Assembly: GCA_017621695.1 (NCBI GenBank)
Contig: JAGASP010000008.1
Span: forward strand, 1-35,721
Reading direction: 5' to 3'
Origin: Clostridia bacterium
GTDB taxonomy: Bacteria > Bacillota > Clostridia > Oscillospirales > CAG-272
Length of the DNA: 35,721 nucleotides
Every line of letters starts with the position of its first letter. Position 1 is the first letter of the stretch. Below are positions 8,353 through 16,900 of this stretch, one piece after another. The translations under genes were made by a program, and so were the position numbers. The notes under the pieces were generated by a model. That model was given only the letters and a program-made list of their open reading frames with translations. It was not told the origin of the DNA and did not search any database.

Positions 8353-9294
8353 GTGAAGCATACGCAACCGACACCCCTTGGCATATCCCGCGTTCCTGTG
8401 TGCAAGGAGCTTTACGACCCTGCGGAAGAGCAGGCAGATCCTGCCTGTATTCCTCCCGTGCTTGCCGCATCGCAGGCAAAGCGCAAGGCCAAGCTTCTAC
8501 TGAATCTTCCGGGGAGGGAACACCGCCTGCAGCTGATCCTTGCAGAGCTGTTGGTGATCTTTTTGAGCCTCGCCGTCCCCATGATGCTGGATTGCCTGTC
8601 GTTTCTCATCTACACGCTGTCGTACTTTACGGACGTGAAAAACATGGCGTGGCTGGTGATTTTGCGCGGCGTACTTTGGGGCGCAAACGCCCTGCTGATC
8701 GCGTTGCCCTTGCTGTGCGGGCTCTACCGTATGGCGGTGCTGATGGTGCGTGACTCCGAAGACACGGCCACTTCAATCGGCGCTTGGGAATGTCTCTATC
8801 CCTTTACCTCGTGGCGCGCCTATACACGCACGCTGTACGTTGGTATCCGTGCGCTGTTTCGCCTGATCCTGATGCTCCTGCCTCCTGTGGGGATTCTGTG
8901 GGGCGCTGTTCGGGGATTGCCCCTCTTGGGGAAATACTGTCCGCTGATCCTGTGCGTTGTACTTTGGATGCTGGCGATCGCCGCGGCTTGCCTTGCATTG
9001 CTGGGGCTGGCGCTGTGGAATGCCCGTGGTGCAGGACTCGCTTATTTGGTATTTGCGCATCCCGAGCAACCGTTGTTCGCGCTTTCGGACGCTTTCAGAT
9101 CTACGCCGAGACGCGCGTCAACACCGCTTTTGATGCGGCTGTCTCTGGCAGGGTGGTTCTTGCTCTCCATGCTTGCCGTTCTGGTGCCGCTGTTGCTCCA
9201 TACGTTTCCGTACATTCTGCTCGCTGAGGCGGTATACGGACAATCGCTTGAAAACGTCTGCCCACTGAAATCACAGGAGGAATCCAAGCTATGA
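8353..9294 (+). CDS. Multi-pass membrane protein of unknown function
   Basis: A 313-residue protein I cannot assign to a named family. A soluble N-terminal stretch of about 60 residues is followed by about six hydrophobic segments (roughly residues 60-90, 98-130, 165-190, 195-222, 260-295). The layout recalls the integral membrane proteins of the DUF975 type, but I see no diagnostic motif. The start is a GTG preceded by AAAGGAGG (8336-8343) at good spacing. Its stop overlaps the start of the next gene (ATGA at 9291-9294), so the two are translationally coupled and probably work together at the cell envelope. Confidence 0.75.
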   Translation: MKHTQPTPLGISRVPVCKELYDPAEEQADPACIPPVLAASQAKRKAKLLLNLPGREHRLQLILAELLVIFLSLAVPMMLDCLSFLIYTLSYFTDVKNMAWLVILRGVLWGANALLIALPLLCGLYRMAVLMVRDSEDTATSIGAWECLYPFTSWRAYTRTLYVGIRALFRLILMLLPPVGILWGAVRGLPLLGKYCPLILCVVLWMLAIAAACLALLGLALWNARGAGLAYLVFAHPEQPLFALSDAFRSTPRRASTPLLMRLSLAGWFLLSMLAVLVPLLLHTFPYILLAEAVYGQSLENVCPLKSQEESKL

Positions 9295-10364
9295 ATTTTC
9301 TGAAGCCCATGCTCAAATGCATTCTGAGCCTTAGCCTTGCGGCACTTGTCCTCGTCGGCTGTTCGGATCAGGTGCTCAATCCCGACGGCAGCATCGGTAC
9401 GCGCGGAGATGGGAAGACCACCCAAGACCCACTTCAAAGCGAAGCATCAACGACGGATGTTTCCCCCGGCCCGGGACATCTGACCCTCGGCACCGAAGCC
9501 GTTACGAGCGGCTCGTCCTTGGAGATCGGCGGCAACGACCCCGAAGAAATGTTTAAGGACGCGCCCCACGTCATGCACGCCGAATTTTTGAAAACGGGTG
9601 AGTCGGATTCTATCCTTCTGCGCATGGACGATACCGTGGTGCTGGTGGATACAGCCGACAGCGATGACTACAGTGCCCTGAAGGCCAAGCTGACAGGTCA
9701 CGGCATCACCACCATCGACTATCTCATCATCACCCACTTCGACAACGACCACATCGGCTCTGCGGCGGGGATCATCAAGGATTTCGCCGTGACGAATATC
9801 TACGTTCCCGACTACGTCCGCGATTCGGGGCTGTACCGCAGTATGATGTCGGCTATTGAGGCGAAAGGGGAGGGAACCACCCTTCTCCGCGTCACCGAGG
9901 ACGTGGAGATCACCCTGGACTACGGCCGCCTGTGGATCAACCCCACCCACCTGTATCCTTCGGGAGAGGTGCTGGGACATGACAGCCCCGATGCGGCGGT
10001 GGAGGAGAATAACTTCTCCCTGATTACGTCTGTTTACTTCGGCGAAACCTCCATGCTCCTTTTGGGAGATGCCGAGGCGGATCGTATGGCAGAGTTCAAC
10101 GCCTTGTTCGCCGAAGGGGAATACCCCACCTATGCCCTTGTCAAGACCCCGCACCACGGCAGCTACGACAAGCATCTGGGCGCAAGCCTTTCGGCTGTTC
10201 GACCCCGCTACTGCGTGGTCTGCACCGATATCGAGGATAAGGTGGAGGCAGGACTCGTGACCTCCATACGGGCATCCGGCGCGGCGGCCTATTACACCTA
10301 CAACGGGGAGATCACCTTCTCCACCGATGGAAGTGCTACCAAGCGGCTGCTGACGCAGAAGTAA
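9291..10364 (+). CDS. Secreted metallo-beta-lactamase-fold lipoprotein (ComEC C-terminal-like)
   Basis: A 357-residue protein with a lipoprotein signal peptide ending in LVLVGC (Cys at about residue 24), so it is anchored on the outer face of the membrane. A Ser/Thr/Gly-rich linker precedes a metallo-beta-lactamase domain from about residue 97. The metal-binding signature THFDNDHIGS is intact, as are the later LLLGDAE and KTPHHGSYD segments. This set is typical of the COG2333/ComEC C-terminal hydrolase group, whose members act on nucleic acids or phosphodiesters; the substrate here is unknown. It is translationally coupled to the preceding membrane protein. No clear terminator follows. Confidence 0.9.
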   Translation: MNFLKPMLKCILSLSLAALVLVGCSDQVLNPDGSIGTRGDGKTTQDPLQSEASTTDVSPGPGHLTLGTEAVTSGSSLEIGGNDPEEMFKDAPHVMHAEFLKTGESDSILLRMDDTVVLVDTADSDDYSALKAKLTGHGITTIDYLIITHFDNDHIGSAAGIIKDFAVTNIYVPDYVRDSGLYRSMMSAIEAKGEGTTLLRVTEDVEITLDYGRLWINPTHLYPSGEVLGHDSPDAAVEENNFSLITSVYFGETSMLLLGDAEADRMAEFNALFAEGEYPTYALVKTPHHGSYDKHLGASLSAVRPRYCVVCTDIEDKVEAGLVTSIRASGAAAYYTYNGEITFSTDGSATKRLLTQK

Positions 10365-10413
10365 AATTCAACCACCCGTTCAAAAAATCAACCCAAACTG
10401 AACAACGCGGTTA

Positions 10414-10442
10414 TTGAAAAAGCGCTTGTCATCTGGTATAAT
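10414..10442 (+). promoter_or_regulatory. Sigma-A promoter of the XRE regulator gene
   Basis: TTGAAA (10414-10419), a 17-base spacer and TATAAT (10437-10442), 45 bases before the ATG. An operator-like site lies inside the spacer and a second just past the predicted transcription start. Confidence 0.85.
10418..10429. promoter_or_regulatory. Operator-like site O1 (11 of 12 match to O2 core)
   Basis: AAAAGCGCTTGT lies between the -35 and -10 boxes and differs by one base from the core of the perfect palindrome at 10451-10464. The two centres are 34 bases apart, about three helical turns. Confidence 0.65.
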
Positions 10443-10450
10443 TATATCAG

Positions 10451-10464
10451 AACAAGCGCTTGTT
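10451..10464. promoter_or_regulatory. Operator-like site O2 (perfect 14-base palindrome)
   Basis: AACAAGCGCTTGTT is a perfect palindrome at about the transcription start of the XRE gene. Together with O1 it suggests negative autoregulation by the encoded regulator. Confidence 0.7.
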
Positions 10465-10486
10465 ACTTTTTTAAGGAAGGTGTCTT

Positions 10487-11554
10487 ATGAACATCACGTT
10501 AAACGAACAACTGAAAAAGCTGAGAAAGAAAAAGGGCAACACCCAGGAGGATCTGGCTAATCATCTGGGGATCACGGTGCAGGCGGTGTCCAAGTGGGAG
10601 CGAGGCGAGGGCTATCCCGACATCACCCTTCTGCCCCACATCAGCGCGTATTATAACGTCAGCATCGACGAGCTTTTGGGCGTGGGGCAAGCGGAGCGAG
10701 AGAAGAAGATCGAGGCATATGAAGAGAAGGATGCTGCCCTGTTCCGCGAGGGCAAGAGTGCCGAGCGAGTCGCGCTGATGCGGGAGGCCTTGGTTGAATT
10801 CCCCAATGAGATGCGTTTGGTGTATGACTTGATGTATGCGCTGAGAGCTGAAAACATGACCGAAAACGCCGACGAGATCATTGCGCTTGGTGAGCGTATT
10901 TTGGATGAGTCTACCGACAACGGATTGCGAGGCGGAGCCATTCAGTGTCTTTCTTTTACTCACCACATGAAAGGGGATAAACAAACCGCGAAGAAATACG
11001 CACATATGGCTGATTCCATGGGCGTCAGTTGTGACATGCTACTGATCAATATTTTGGAAGGAGACGAGGCGGTTGAGCATTGTCAGTATCTCCTTCAAAG
11101 TTTCTTAGATCATATGTATTTGGCGACAAACATCATGACGTGGCAGGGAGGATATGGGCCCGAGGACGCGATCAAATGCCGCCAGTTTATGCTGGACTGC
11201 TTCAAGCTGCTTTATCCGGATGAGAATTACGGCTTTTACCATTGCCGTGTCTCTGACCTCTATCACCGTCTCGGCAACAACTATATGTGGCTGGGGCAAG
11301 TGGATGAGATGTTCGATAGCTTTGAAAAGGCCGCCGAGCACGCGATCAAATACGATACGAGAGTCAATGGTAAGTACACCGCCTTTATGGTCAACCGTTT
11401 GACTTCTTCTGTAGATTCTGCCTACAAGGACTATACCGAAAACGACTCTGCTCTGCTCCTGCGGGATTTTAAGGGCGAGGCTTACGCCGCCTACCACGAT
11501 CATCCCCGCATGAAGGCCATCATGGAGAAGCTCTCCGAGGTGGCGGTGTTTTGA
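10487..11554 (+). CDS. XRE-family transcriptional regulator with helical-repeat C-terminus
   Basis: A 355-residue protein. Residues 5-62 form a classic Cro/C1-type helix-turn-helix (GNTQEDLANHLGITVQAVSKWERGEGYPD). The remaining about 280 residues are alpha-helical and TPR-like (for example YHRLGNNYMWLGQVDEMFDSFEKAAEHA), a layout used by regulators that sense a peptide or small ligand. The start is supported by AAGGAAGG (10473-10480). The paired palindromes around its promoter suggest autoregulation. It is a single-gene unit converging on the methyltransferase gene. The target genes and ligand are unknown. Confidence 0.92.
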   Translation: MNITLNEQLKKLRKKKGNTQEDLANHLGITVQAVSKWERGEGYPDITLLPHISAYYNVSIDELLGVGQAEREKKIEAYEEKDAALFREGKSAERVALMREALVEFPNEMRLVYDLMYALRAENMTENADEIIALGERILDESTDNGLRGGAIQCLSFTHHMKGDKQTAKKYAHMADSMGVSCDMLLINILEGDEAVEHCQYLLQSFLDHMYLATNIMTWQGGYGPEDAIKCRQFMLDCFKLLYPDENYGFYHCRVSDLYHRLGNNYMWLGQVDEMFDSFEKAAEHAIKYDTRVNGKYTAFMVNRLTSSVDSAYKDYTENDSALLLRDFKGEAYAAYHDHPRMKAIMEKLSEVAVF

Positions 11555-11556
11555 TC

Positions 11557-11625
11557 GCAGGGGAGGGGTCTCCCCTCCCGAAACCGGCGTATGAATACAG
11601 GCGGGAGGCGCAACGTCTCCCCTAC
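11557..11625. repeat. Palindromic repeat, copy 4 (diverged)
   Basis: Hairpin 1 is GGGAGGGG-TCT-CCCCTCCC (11561-11579) and hairpin 2 is GGGAGGCG...CGTCTCCC (about 11603-11619), ending CCCCTAC. The two-hairpin layout and the CCCCTAC edge are as in copies 1-3, but the outer flanks differ; the right side runs straight into the terminator of the converging genes. Confidence 0.6.
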
Positions 11626-11632
11626 AAAAAAC

Positions 11633-11675
11633 AAGAACCCGACGCAAGCATCACTGCGAAAGCGTCGGGTTCTTT
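11633..11675. terminator. Bidirectional terminator between the XRE and methyltransferase genes
   Basis: A perfect 13-base-pair stem, AAGAACCCGACGC (11633-11645) and GCGTCGGGTTCTT (11662-11674). On the minus strand it is followed by TGTTTTTTG, a good T-tract; on the plus strand the tail is weak. Confidence 0.85.
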
Positions 11676-11733
11676 GCTCAATTTATATTAACAATGAATT
11701 GAATAATTAACAATACATAGAATATATGTGGCG

Positions 11734-13002
11734 TTATACCACTTGGAAGATGTAAAAAGTCAGATAATCCGTCTCGGGCACGTTCCAAAGGATGGGATGA
11801 TCGGGCCCTTGCTGACGCGCCTCGATCTGTCGGAGAGACACCCCTGCGTCCTCGGCGGCGTTGTGGAGCATCTGCTTGAAATAGGTGTCGGTCATGAAAT
11901 GAGAGCAGGAGCAGGTGGCCAGATACCCGCCGCGAGGCAGCAGCTTCATGGCCAGGGCATTGATCTCCCGATAGCCCTTGATGGCGTTTTTTAGGGTGTC
12001 GCGGCTCTTGGTGAAGGCGGGCGGGTCGAGGATAATGAAATCATAGGGAGCTGCGCCGCGACCCGTGGCAAGGGCACGGAGATAGTCAAAAACGTCAGCC
12101 TTGACATAGGTGATTTTGTCCGAAAGCCCGTTTTGCGCGGCGTTCTCGGCGGCGGTTTTCAAGGCATCCTCGGAGATGTCCACCGAGGTGACGTGAGCGG
12201 CCCCCGCAATGGCGGCGTTGAGGCCAAAAGAGCCTGTGTGGGTAAAGCAATCCAGCACGCGGCGACCCTTGGAAACGGCGTGAATGGCGCGGCGGTTGTA
12301 CTTCTGATCCAGGAAAAAGCCGGTCTTCTGACCGCCCACGTAGTCCACCGTGTAAATAATGCCGTTTTCGTTGATCTTGGTGGTGCCGTCAAGGCCGTCT
12401 GTGTCGGTCTTGAGGGACAGGGACGGGTGGGTGTAGTAGCCCTCGAAGCGGGGCAGACCCTCCAGGGTGCGGATGGCCATGTCGTTGCGGAGGTAGACGG
12501 CGTCGATCTCCGCGCCGTATGTTTCCCTGAGTTGGGTCACCAGGGCAGGGAACACCCAGTCCAAAATCTTTTCCATACCCATGGAAAGTACTTCTGCCAC
12601 AAGGATATTTTCAAATCTGTCCACCGTCAGCCCGGGGAAGGAATCGGCCTCTCCGAAGATGAGGCGACAGCACTTGAAATCCGTCTCGCCCATGACCGAA
12701 TACCGATAGGCGAGCGCATATCCCACGCGTCGTGCCCAAAAGGTCTCATTGGGGACGTCGTTGGCGTTGCGGGTGATCAGGCGGATGCGGATCTTGGAGT
12801 TGGCGTTGAAAAAGCCCAGCCCCAAGAACTTATTCTTCGCGGAGCGAACGGCGACAGTCTCTCCGTTCTCGGGCGTTTGGTCAAGGGAGATGACCTCGTC
12901 GGCGTAGACCCAGACGTGACCTCCTCTGAGGAGCTTCTCGCCCTTTTCGGTGATGATGGCCACGGGGTAGGTGGGCTTGAGGTTTGCGTGTGTATCTTGC
13001 AT
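11734..13002 (-). CDS. rlmI: RlmI-type 23S rRNA (cytosine-5)-methyltransferase
   Basis: A class I SAM-dependent RNA methyltransferase of the RlmI/YwbD family, expected to make m5C in 23S rRNA. With the start at 13002 it has 422 residues. An N-terminal PUA-like domain (about 5-80: GEKLLRGGHVWVYADEV, VAVRSAKNKFLGLGFFN) is followed by the Rossmann methyltransferase domain. This carries GGQKTGFFLDQKYNR, motif I VLDCFTHTGSFGLNAA, motif IV FIILDPPAFTKSR, and the CSCS segment with the expected catalytic Cys. The open frame reaches 13101, but the promoter at 13037-13065 lies inside that extension and the similarity starts after MQDTHANLK, so I chose 13002. The ribosome site is modest (AAAGG). Specificity within the family is inferred. 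Confidence 0.92.
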   Translation of the reverse strand: MQDTHANLKPTYPVAIITEKGEKLLRGGHVWVYADEVISLDQTPENGETVAVRSAKNKFLGLGFFNANSKIRIRLITRNANDVPNETFWARRVGYALAYRYSVMGETDFKCCRLIFGEADSFPGLTVDRFENILVAEVLSMGMEKILDWVFPALVTQLRETYGAEIDAVYLRNDMAIRTLEGLPRFEGYYTHPSLSLKTDTDGLDGTTKINENGIIYTVDYVGGQKTGFFLDQKYNRRAIHAVSKGRRVLDCFTHTGSFGLNAAIAGAAHVTSVDISEDALKTAAENAAQNGLSDKITYVKADVFDYLRALATGRGAAPYDFIILDPPAFTKSRDTLKNAIKGYREINALAMKLLPRGGYLATCSCSHFMTDTYFKQMLHNAAEDAGVSLRQIEARQQGPDHPILWNVPETDYLTFYIFQVV

Positions 13003-13036
13003 GATGTGTACTGCCTTTCGTGTAGCTTGTGCGTAT

Positions 13037-13065
13037 AGTATAACACATTCGGCGACGCATTGCAA
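13037..13065 (-). promoter_or_regulatory. Sigma-A promoter of the methyltransferase gene
   Basis: On the minus strand, TTGCAA (13060-13065), a 17-base spacer and TATACT (13037-13042), 34 bases before the ATG at 13002. Confidence 0.75.
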
Positions 13066-13525
13066 GAGGCGGAACGAGAGAAAGAAAAAAATCAAACACA
13101 TGGCTAAAAGAAATCATTAGAACCGTTTTGTTGACAAAGTTGACACCGCTCTGAAAAGTTTGTGCAGTTTGCCAAGGTGTAGAAAAAAGAGGCCGAAAAT
13201 TGTGCAATTTTCACATAGCGTTCAAGTGACCGTTAACGGCAATTCTGTGTTTTAAGTGGTAGAAAAGTGATTTTTTAATGTGAAAAACGTAAACAAATCA
13301 TCCTGTATTTGTAAACAATTGCGAATAAACGAAAAACAAAAAGTGAACGAACACAAAAAAATAACGAAAACGATACAATGCATTCAAAAAAGCGGATTCA
13401 TCACACGTTCGAGTGAACGCAAGTGGAAAATGCGCGCCTTGGAAAAGACAACCTTGAACAAACTGTGAACGGCTCATAAGGGGTCAAAAACGCCGCTCCT
13501 ATAATGTATAAAAGCATCTCGCCAC
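13066..13525. other. AT-rich non-coding region upstream of the transport operon
   Basis: About 460 bases without a credible gene, clearly more AT-rich than the rest of the window. Bases 13310-13400 carry many A-runs separated by ACGAA/AACGA motifs, which could give bent DNA or regulator sites. A cre-like sequence near 13278 (TGAAAAACGTAAACA) has one base too many to fit the CcpA consensus. A second TATAAT (13500-13505) has no good -35 partner. Confidence 0.45.
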
Positions 13526-13554
13526 TTGACAATTTCGGGTTTTTGTGGTATCAT
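13526..13554 (+). promoter_or_regulatory. Main promoter of the transport operon
   Basis: TTGACA (13526-13531, perfect), a 17-base spacer and TATCAT (13549-13554). Transcription would start near 13561, about 410 bases before the first gene. Confidence 0.75.
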
Positions 13555-13560
13555 GCAAGG

Positions 13561-13970
13561 GTCAAATTAGGGTGTTTTGCAACCGCTTTGAGTGATTTGA
13601 CCGGCCGTAAAGCCTCCCAAAAGAAGATTCTCACGTTTGCGGGAAATGGAGCTCGCAAGCGTCTTTTTCCGCCTTTTCCGGGGGTTGGGACGGTCGATCC
13701 TGCCTCGCCTGCCACACTTATGTCCGCGCTTTCGCCATGCCTTTTTCGGGCATGTCGGAAAGAATTTTCGGCTGAAAACGGTGTAGATTTTCGCACTCCC
13801 TCTGCGGAAATCCGTGCCGTCCGACTGCCGGGAAGCCGGATTTTGGCGGACGCGCAGGAGAGGTTCGAGGCGGATATCGCATCTGTGGTATGCTGACGGC
13901 AGCAACATACCCTGAGGAAGCGGCTCTTTCCCGGGTCGTTTCCCGAAAAATTTACCAGGAGGAAAATTGA
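13561..13970 (+). other. Long structured 5' leader of the transport operon
   Basis: About 410 transcribed but apparently untranslated bases. Local stems include GGTCAAAT/ATTTGACC (13560-13567 with 13595-13602), CATGCC/GGCATG (about 13736-13754), GTCCG/CGGAC (about 13819-13851) and GGTATGCTG/CAG-CATACC (13887-13911). The leader ends in a strong AGGAGG site before the ATG at 13971. A 130-codon open frame (13504-13896) starts upstream of the predicted transcript start and has no protein-like character, so I do not call it a gene. It matches no riboswitch class I can recognise by eye. Confidence 0.5.
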
Positions 13971-16900
13971 ATGTTGGGAACGAAATTTAAAAGACTGATT
14001 GCCGGTTTGCTTGCATTTATCATGCTTTTCGGCGGCAATGCGGTCATTGCGTCTGCTTCGGATAAAGCATCCGACGGTTCGGTTACAGATACATCTCTGG
14101 CCGATCTGAAGGAGCTTTTGAACGCAATTTCGTACGATGAGTATGAAGCAAAAAACAAAGATGTCCCTAAAGCTAAGGAAACATTGACCATCAACGCGCT
14201 GGATTATGCGGAAGTGGTCGTTGTCAACGATGACTTTACGGAAGCTGAGATGAGTGACGGGACCAAGGTCCTGTTTACCCCTCAGGATGGTCAAGTGACC
14301 TGGACGGTTGAGGTTCCCGAGACCGCCAAGTACGCGATCAAGATCGAGTACTATCCCTTTGAGAACAACCGCTCCACCTCCATTGAGCGTATTCTCAAGA
14401 TCGACGATGCCGTGCCTTTTGCTGAGGCAAGATTCCTGACGCTGCCCAAGAACTGGGTCAACCAGTATGCAGCCGCAGTGATCGAGCCCGAGGATGCATC
14501 CGCTGACAGCGTTGCCGAGGCTGCTGATGCTGCCGGCTTTACGGATGCCGGTTCCGAAATCACGACCGAGGGTGGAAAAGTCTACATTACTTTCCCCCAG
14601 TACATGACGGAAGCTATGCGCGAGTTCTGCGATACATACGAGGTTCGCTTCTTTACGCAGGATATCAACCGTAACGAGATCCGTCCTACGGCTGTGAACG
14701 CGCCCAAGAAGATGGATTACTACCTCCGCGATTCTTCGGGTTATTACACCGATGTATTTGAATTCGCTCTGGAAAAGGGAACCCGTAAGCTGACGCTTGA
14801 GGGCCAGAACGAAGCTATGTACATCAAGAGCATCTCTCTGTATCCTGCAGAGGACGTTCCTTCCTATGATGATTATGTAAAGGCGCTCGGTAAGTATGCC
14901 GACACGATCGGTGAGGATTATATCAAGCTCGAGGCAGAGGAATCCTCCGCTACTTCGGGTAAGACCATTTATCCCACCGAGGATCGCTCCTGCGCGATCA
15001 ACTCTCCCTCCGACGTTACCCGTTCCGTCCTGAATACGCTGGGCGGTGAAAAGTGGGCAACTGCGGGTCAGTATGTTGAATACACCTTCGTGGTGAAGAC
15101 TGCGGGTATGTACGATATCGTGTCCCGCTTCAAGCAGGACGTGCTGGACGGTATGTATACCTGCCGTGCCATGTATCTGTACAGTGAGGTCGGCGAGGGC
15201 AAGCCCGCTCCCAATGACCCCGGCTACTACGACGGCGTTCCCTTTGCAGAGGCACAGAAGCTGGTTTACGACTACAGCGCTTCCTGGCAGGTTACCGGCC
15301 TTTCGAGCGGCGTACAGTACGACAGCAACGATGACGGTGAGATCAATAAGAAGGATGACGACGTTACCTACGCTGTCTACTTTGAAAAGGACGTTGTTTA
15401 CACCGTCCGCTTCGAGGTAACGCTCGGTAAGATGGGCGACCTCGTCCGCCGCGCTGAGGATTCTCTGACCGCGATCAACGAGTGCTACCTGAACATCATC
15501 AAGCTGACAGGTACCTCTCCCGACTCCTACCGTGACTACGGCTTTACTCAGGTCATGCCCGACGTTATGAAGGAAATGGTCATCCAGTCCCGTAACCTGT
15601 ATGCTCTGGCTGAAGAGCTCACCGAGCTGGCCGGCGATAAGTCCTCTAACGTGGCAACCCTGGAGAAGATCGCAAGACTTCTCGAAGAGATGGGTACCGA
15701 CGATGACGAGGTTGCTAAGAACCTTGCAAACCTCAAGACCAACATCGGTACGCTGGGTACCTTCCTGTCCGACGCACAGACCCAGCCTCTCCAGCTTGAC
15801 TACATTATGATTCAACCCAAGGGTGCTGAGCATCCCAAGGCTGAGCCTAACTTCTGGCAGAGCCTCGTTCACGAGATCGGCGGCTTCTTCCAGTCCTTCT
15901 TCCGTGACTACGACAGCATGGGCGCTCTGACCGAGACCGGTGAGGGCAGCATTGAGGTCTGGATGGAAACCGCGCGTGACCAGTCTCAGGTGCTTCGTAA
16001 CCTCGTGAACAACGGCTTCACTCCCGATACCGGTATCTCTGTTGACCTTAAGCTGGTCGCAGGCGGTACGCTCCTGCCCTCCATCCTTGCGGGCTCGGGT
16101 CCTGACGTTTCGTTGGGACGCGCGCAAGGCGACGTTATCAACTATGCAATCCGTTCCGCACTTCTGAACGTTGACCGCTTCGAGGACTTCGAGGCAGCCA
16201 AAGAAAACTTCAACGAAGCTGCTATGATGGTGCTTTGTATCGAGGACGCCGACGAGGTACTCCATTACTACGGTCTGCCCGAAGTGCAGAGCTTCCCCAT
16301 GATGTTCCTGAGAACCGACATTCTTGCTGACCTCGGTCTTGAAATTCCCAAGACCTGGGATGACGTCATGGCTGCCATTCCTACCCTGCAGGCAAACAAC
16401 ATGCAGATCGGTCTTTCTACCGACTACAAGATCTTCCTGTACCAGCAGGGCGGTGACCTCTTCGCCGATGAAGGTATGCGCATCAATCTGGACTCCCAGC
16501 TCGCGCTTGCTTCCTTCGAGAAGATGTGTAACCTCTTTACGATGTATTCCTTCCCTTATGTATATAATGCAGCTAACCGTTTCCGTACCGGTGAAATGCC
16601 CATCATCATCGGCGACTACGTCGGTACTTACAACCAGCTGAAGATCTTCGCAACCGAAATTCAGGGTAAGTGGGAGTTCCTGCCCCTGCCCGGTGAAATC
16701 AACGGTTACGACGAAAACGGCGATCCCATCATCAACAACGTGTCCATTTCCGCAGTTTCTGCTTGCGTCATGGTCAACGGCTGTGAAGAAGAGATGCAGC
16801 CCAAGGCTTGGGAATTCATGAAGTGGTATACCGGTGAGCAGTGCCAGATCGACTATGCCAACGAAATGGTTGCGATCCTGGGTCCCTCCGGTAAGCAGGC

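Noticed and set aside
13275-13295. CcpA cre site upstream of the transport operon
   Set aside because: TGAAAAACGTAAACA has one base too many between TG and CG to fit the consensus.
13504-13896. Open frame of 130 codons between the operon promoter and the first operon gene
   Set aside because: It begins upstream of the predicted transcript start, lacks a ribosome site and shows no protein-like pattern; better read as leader RNA.
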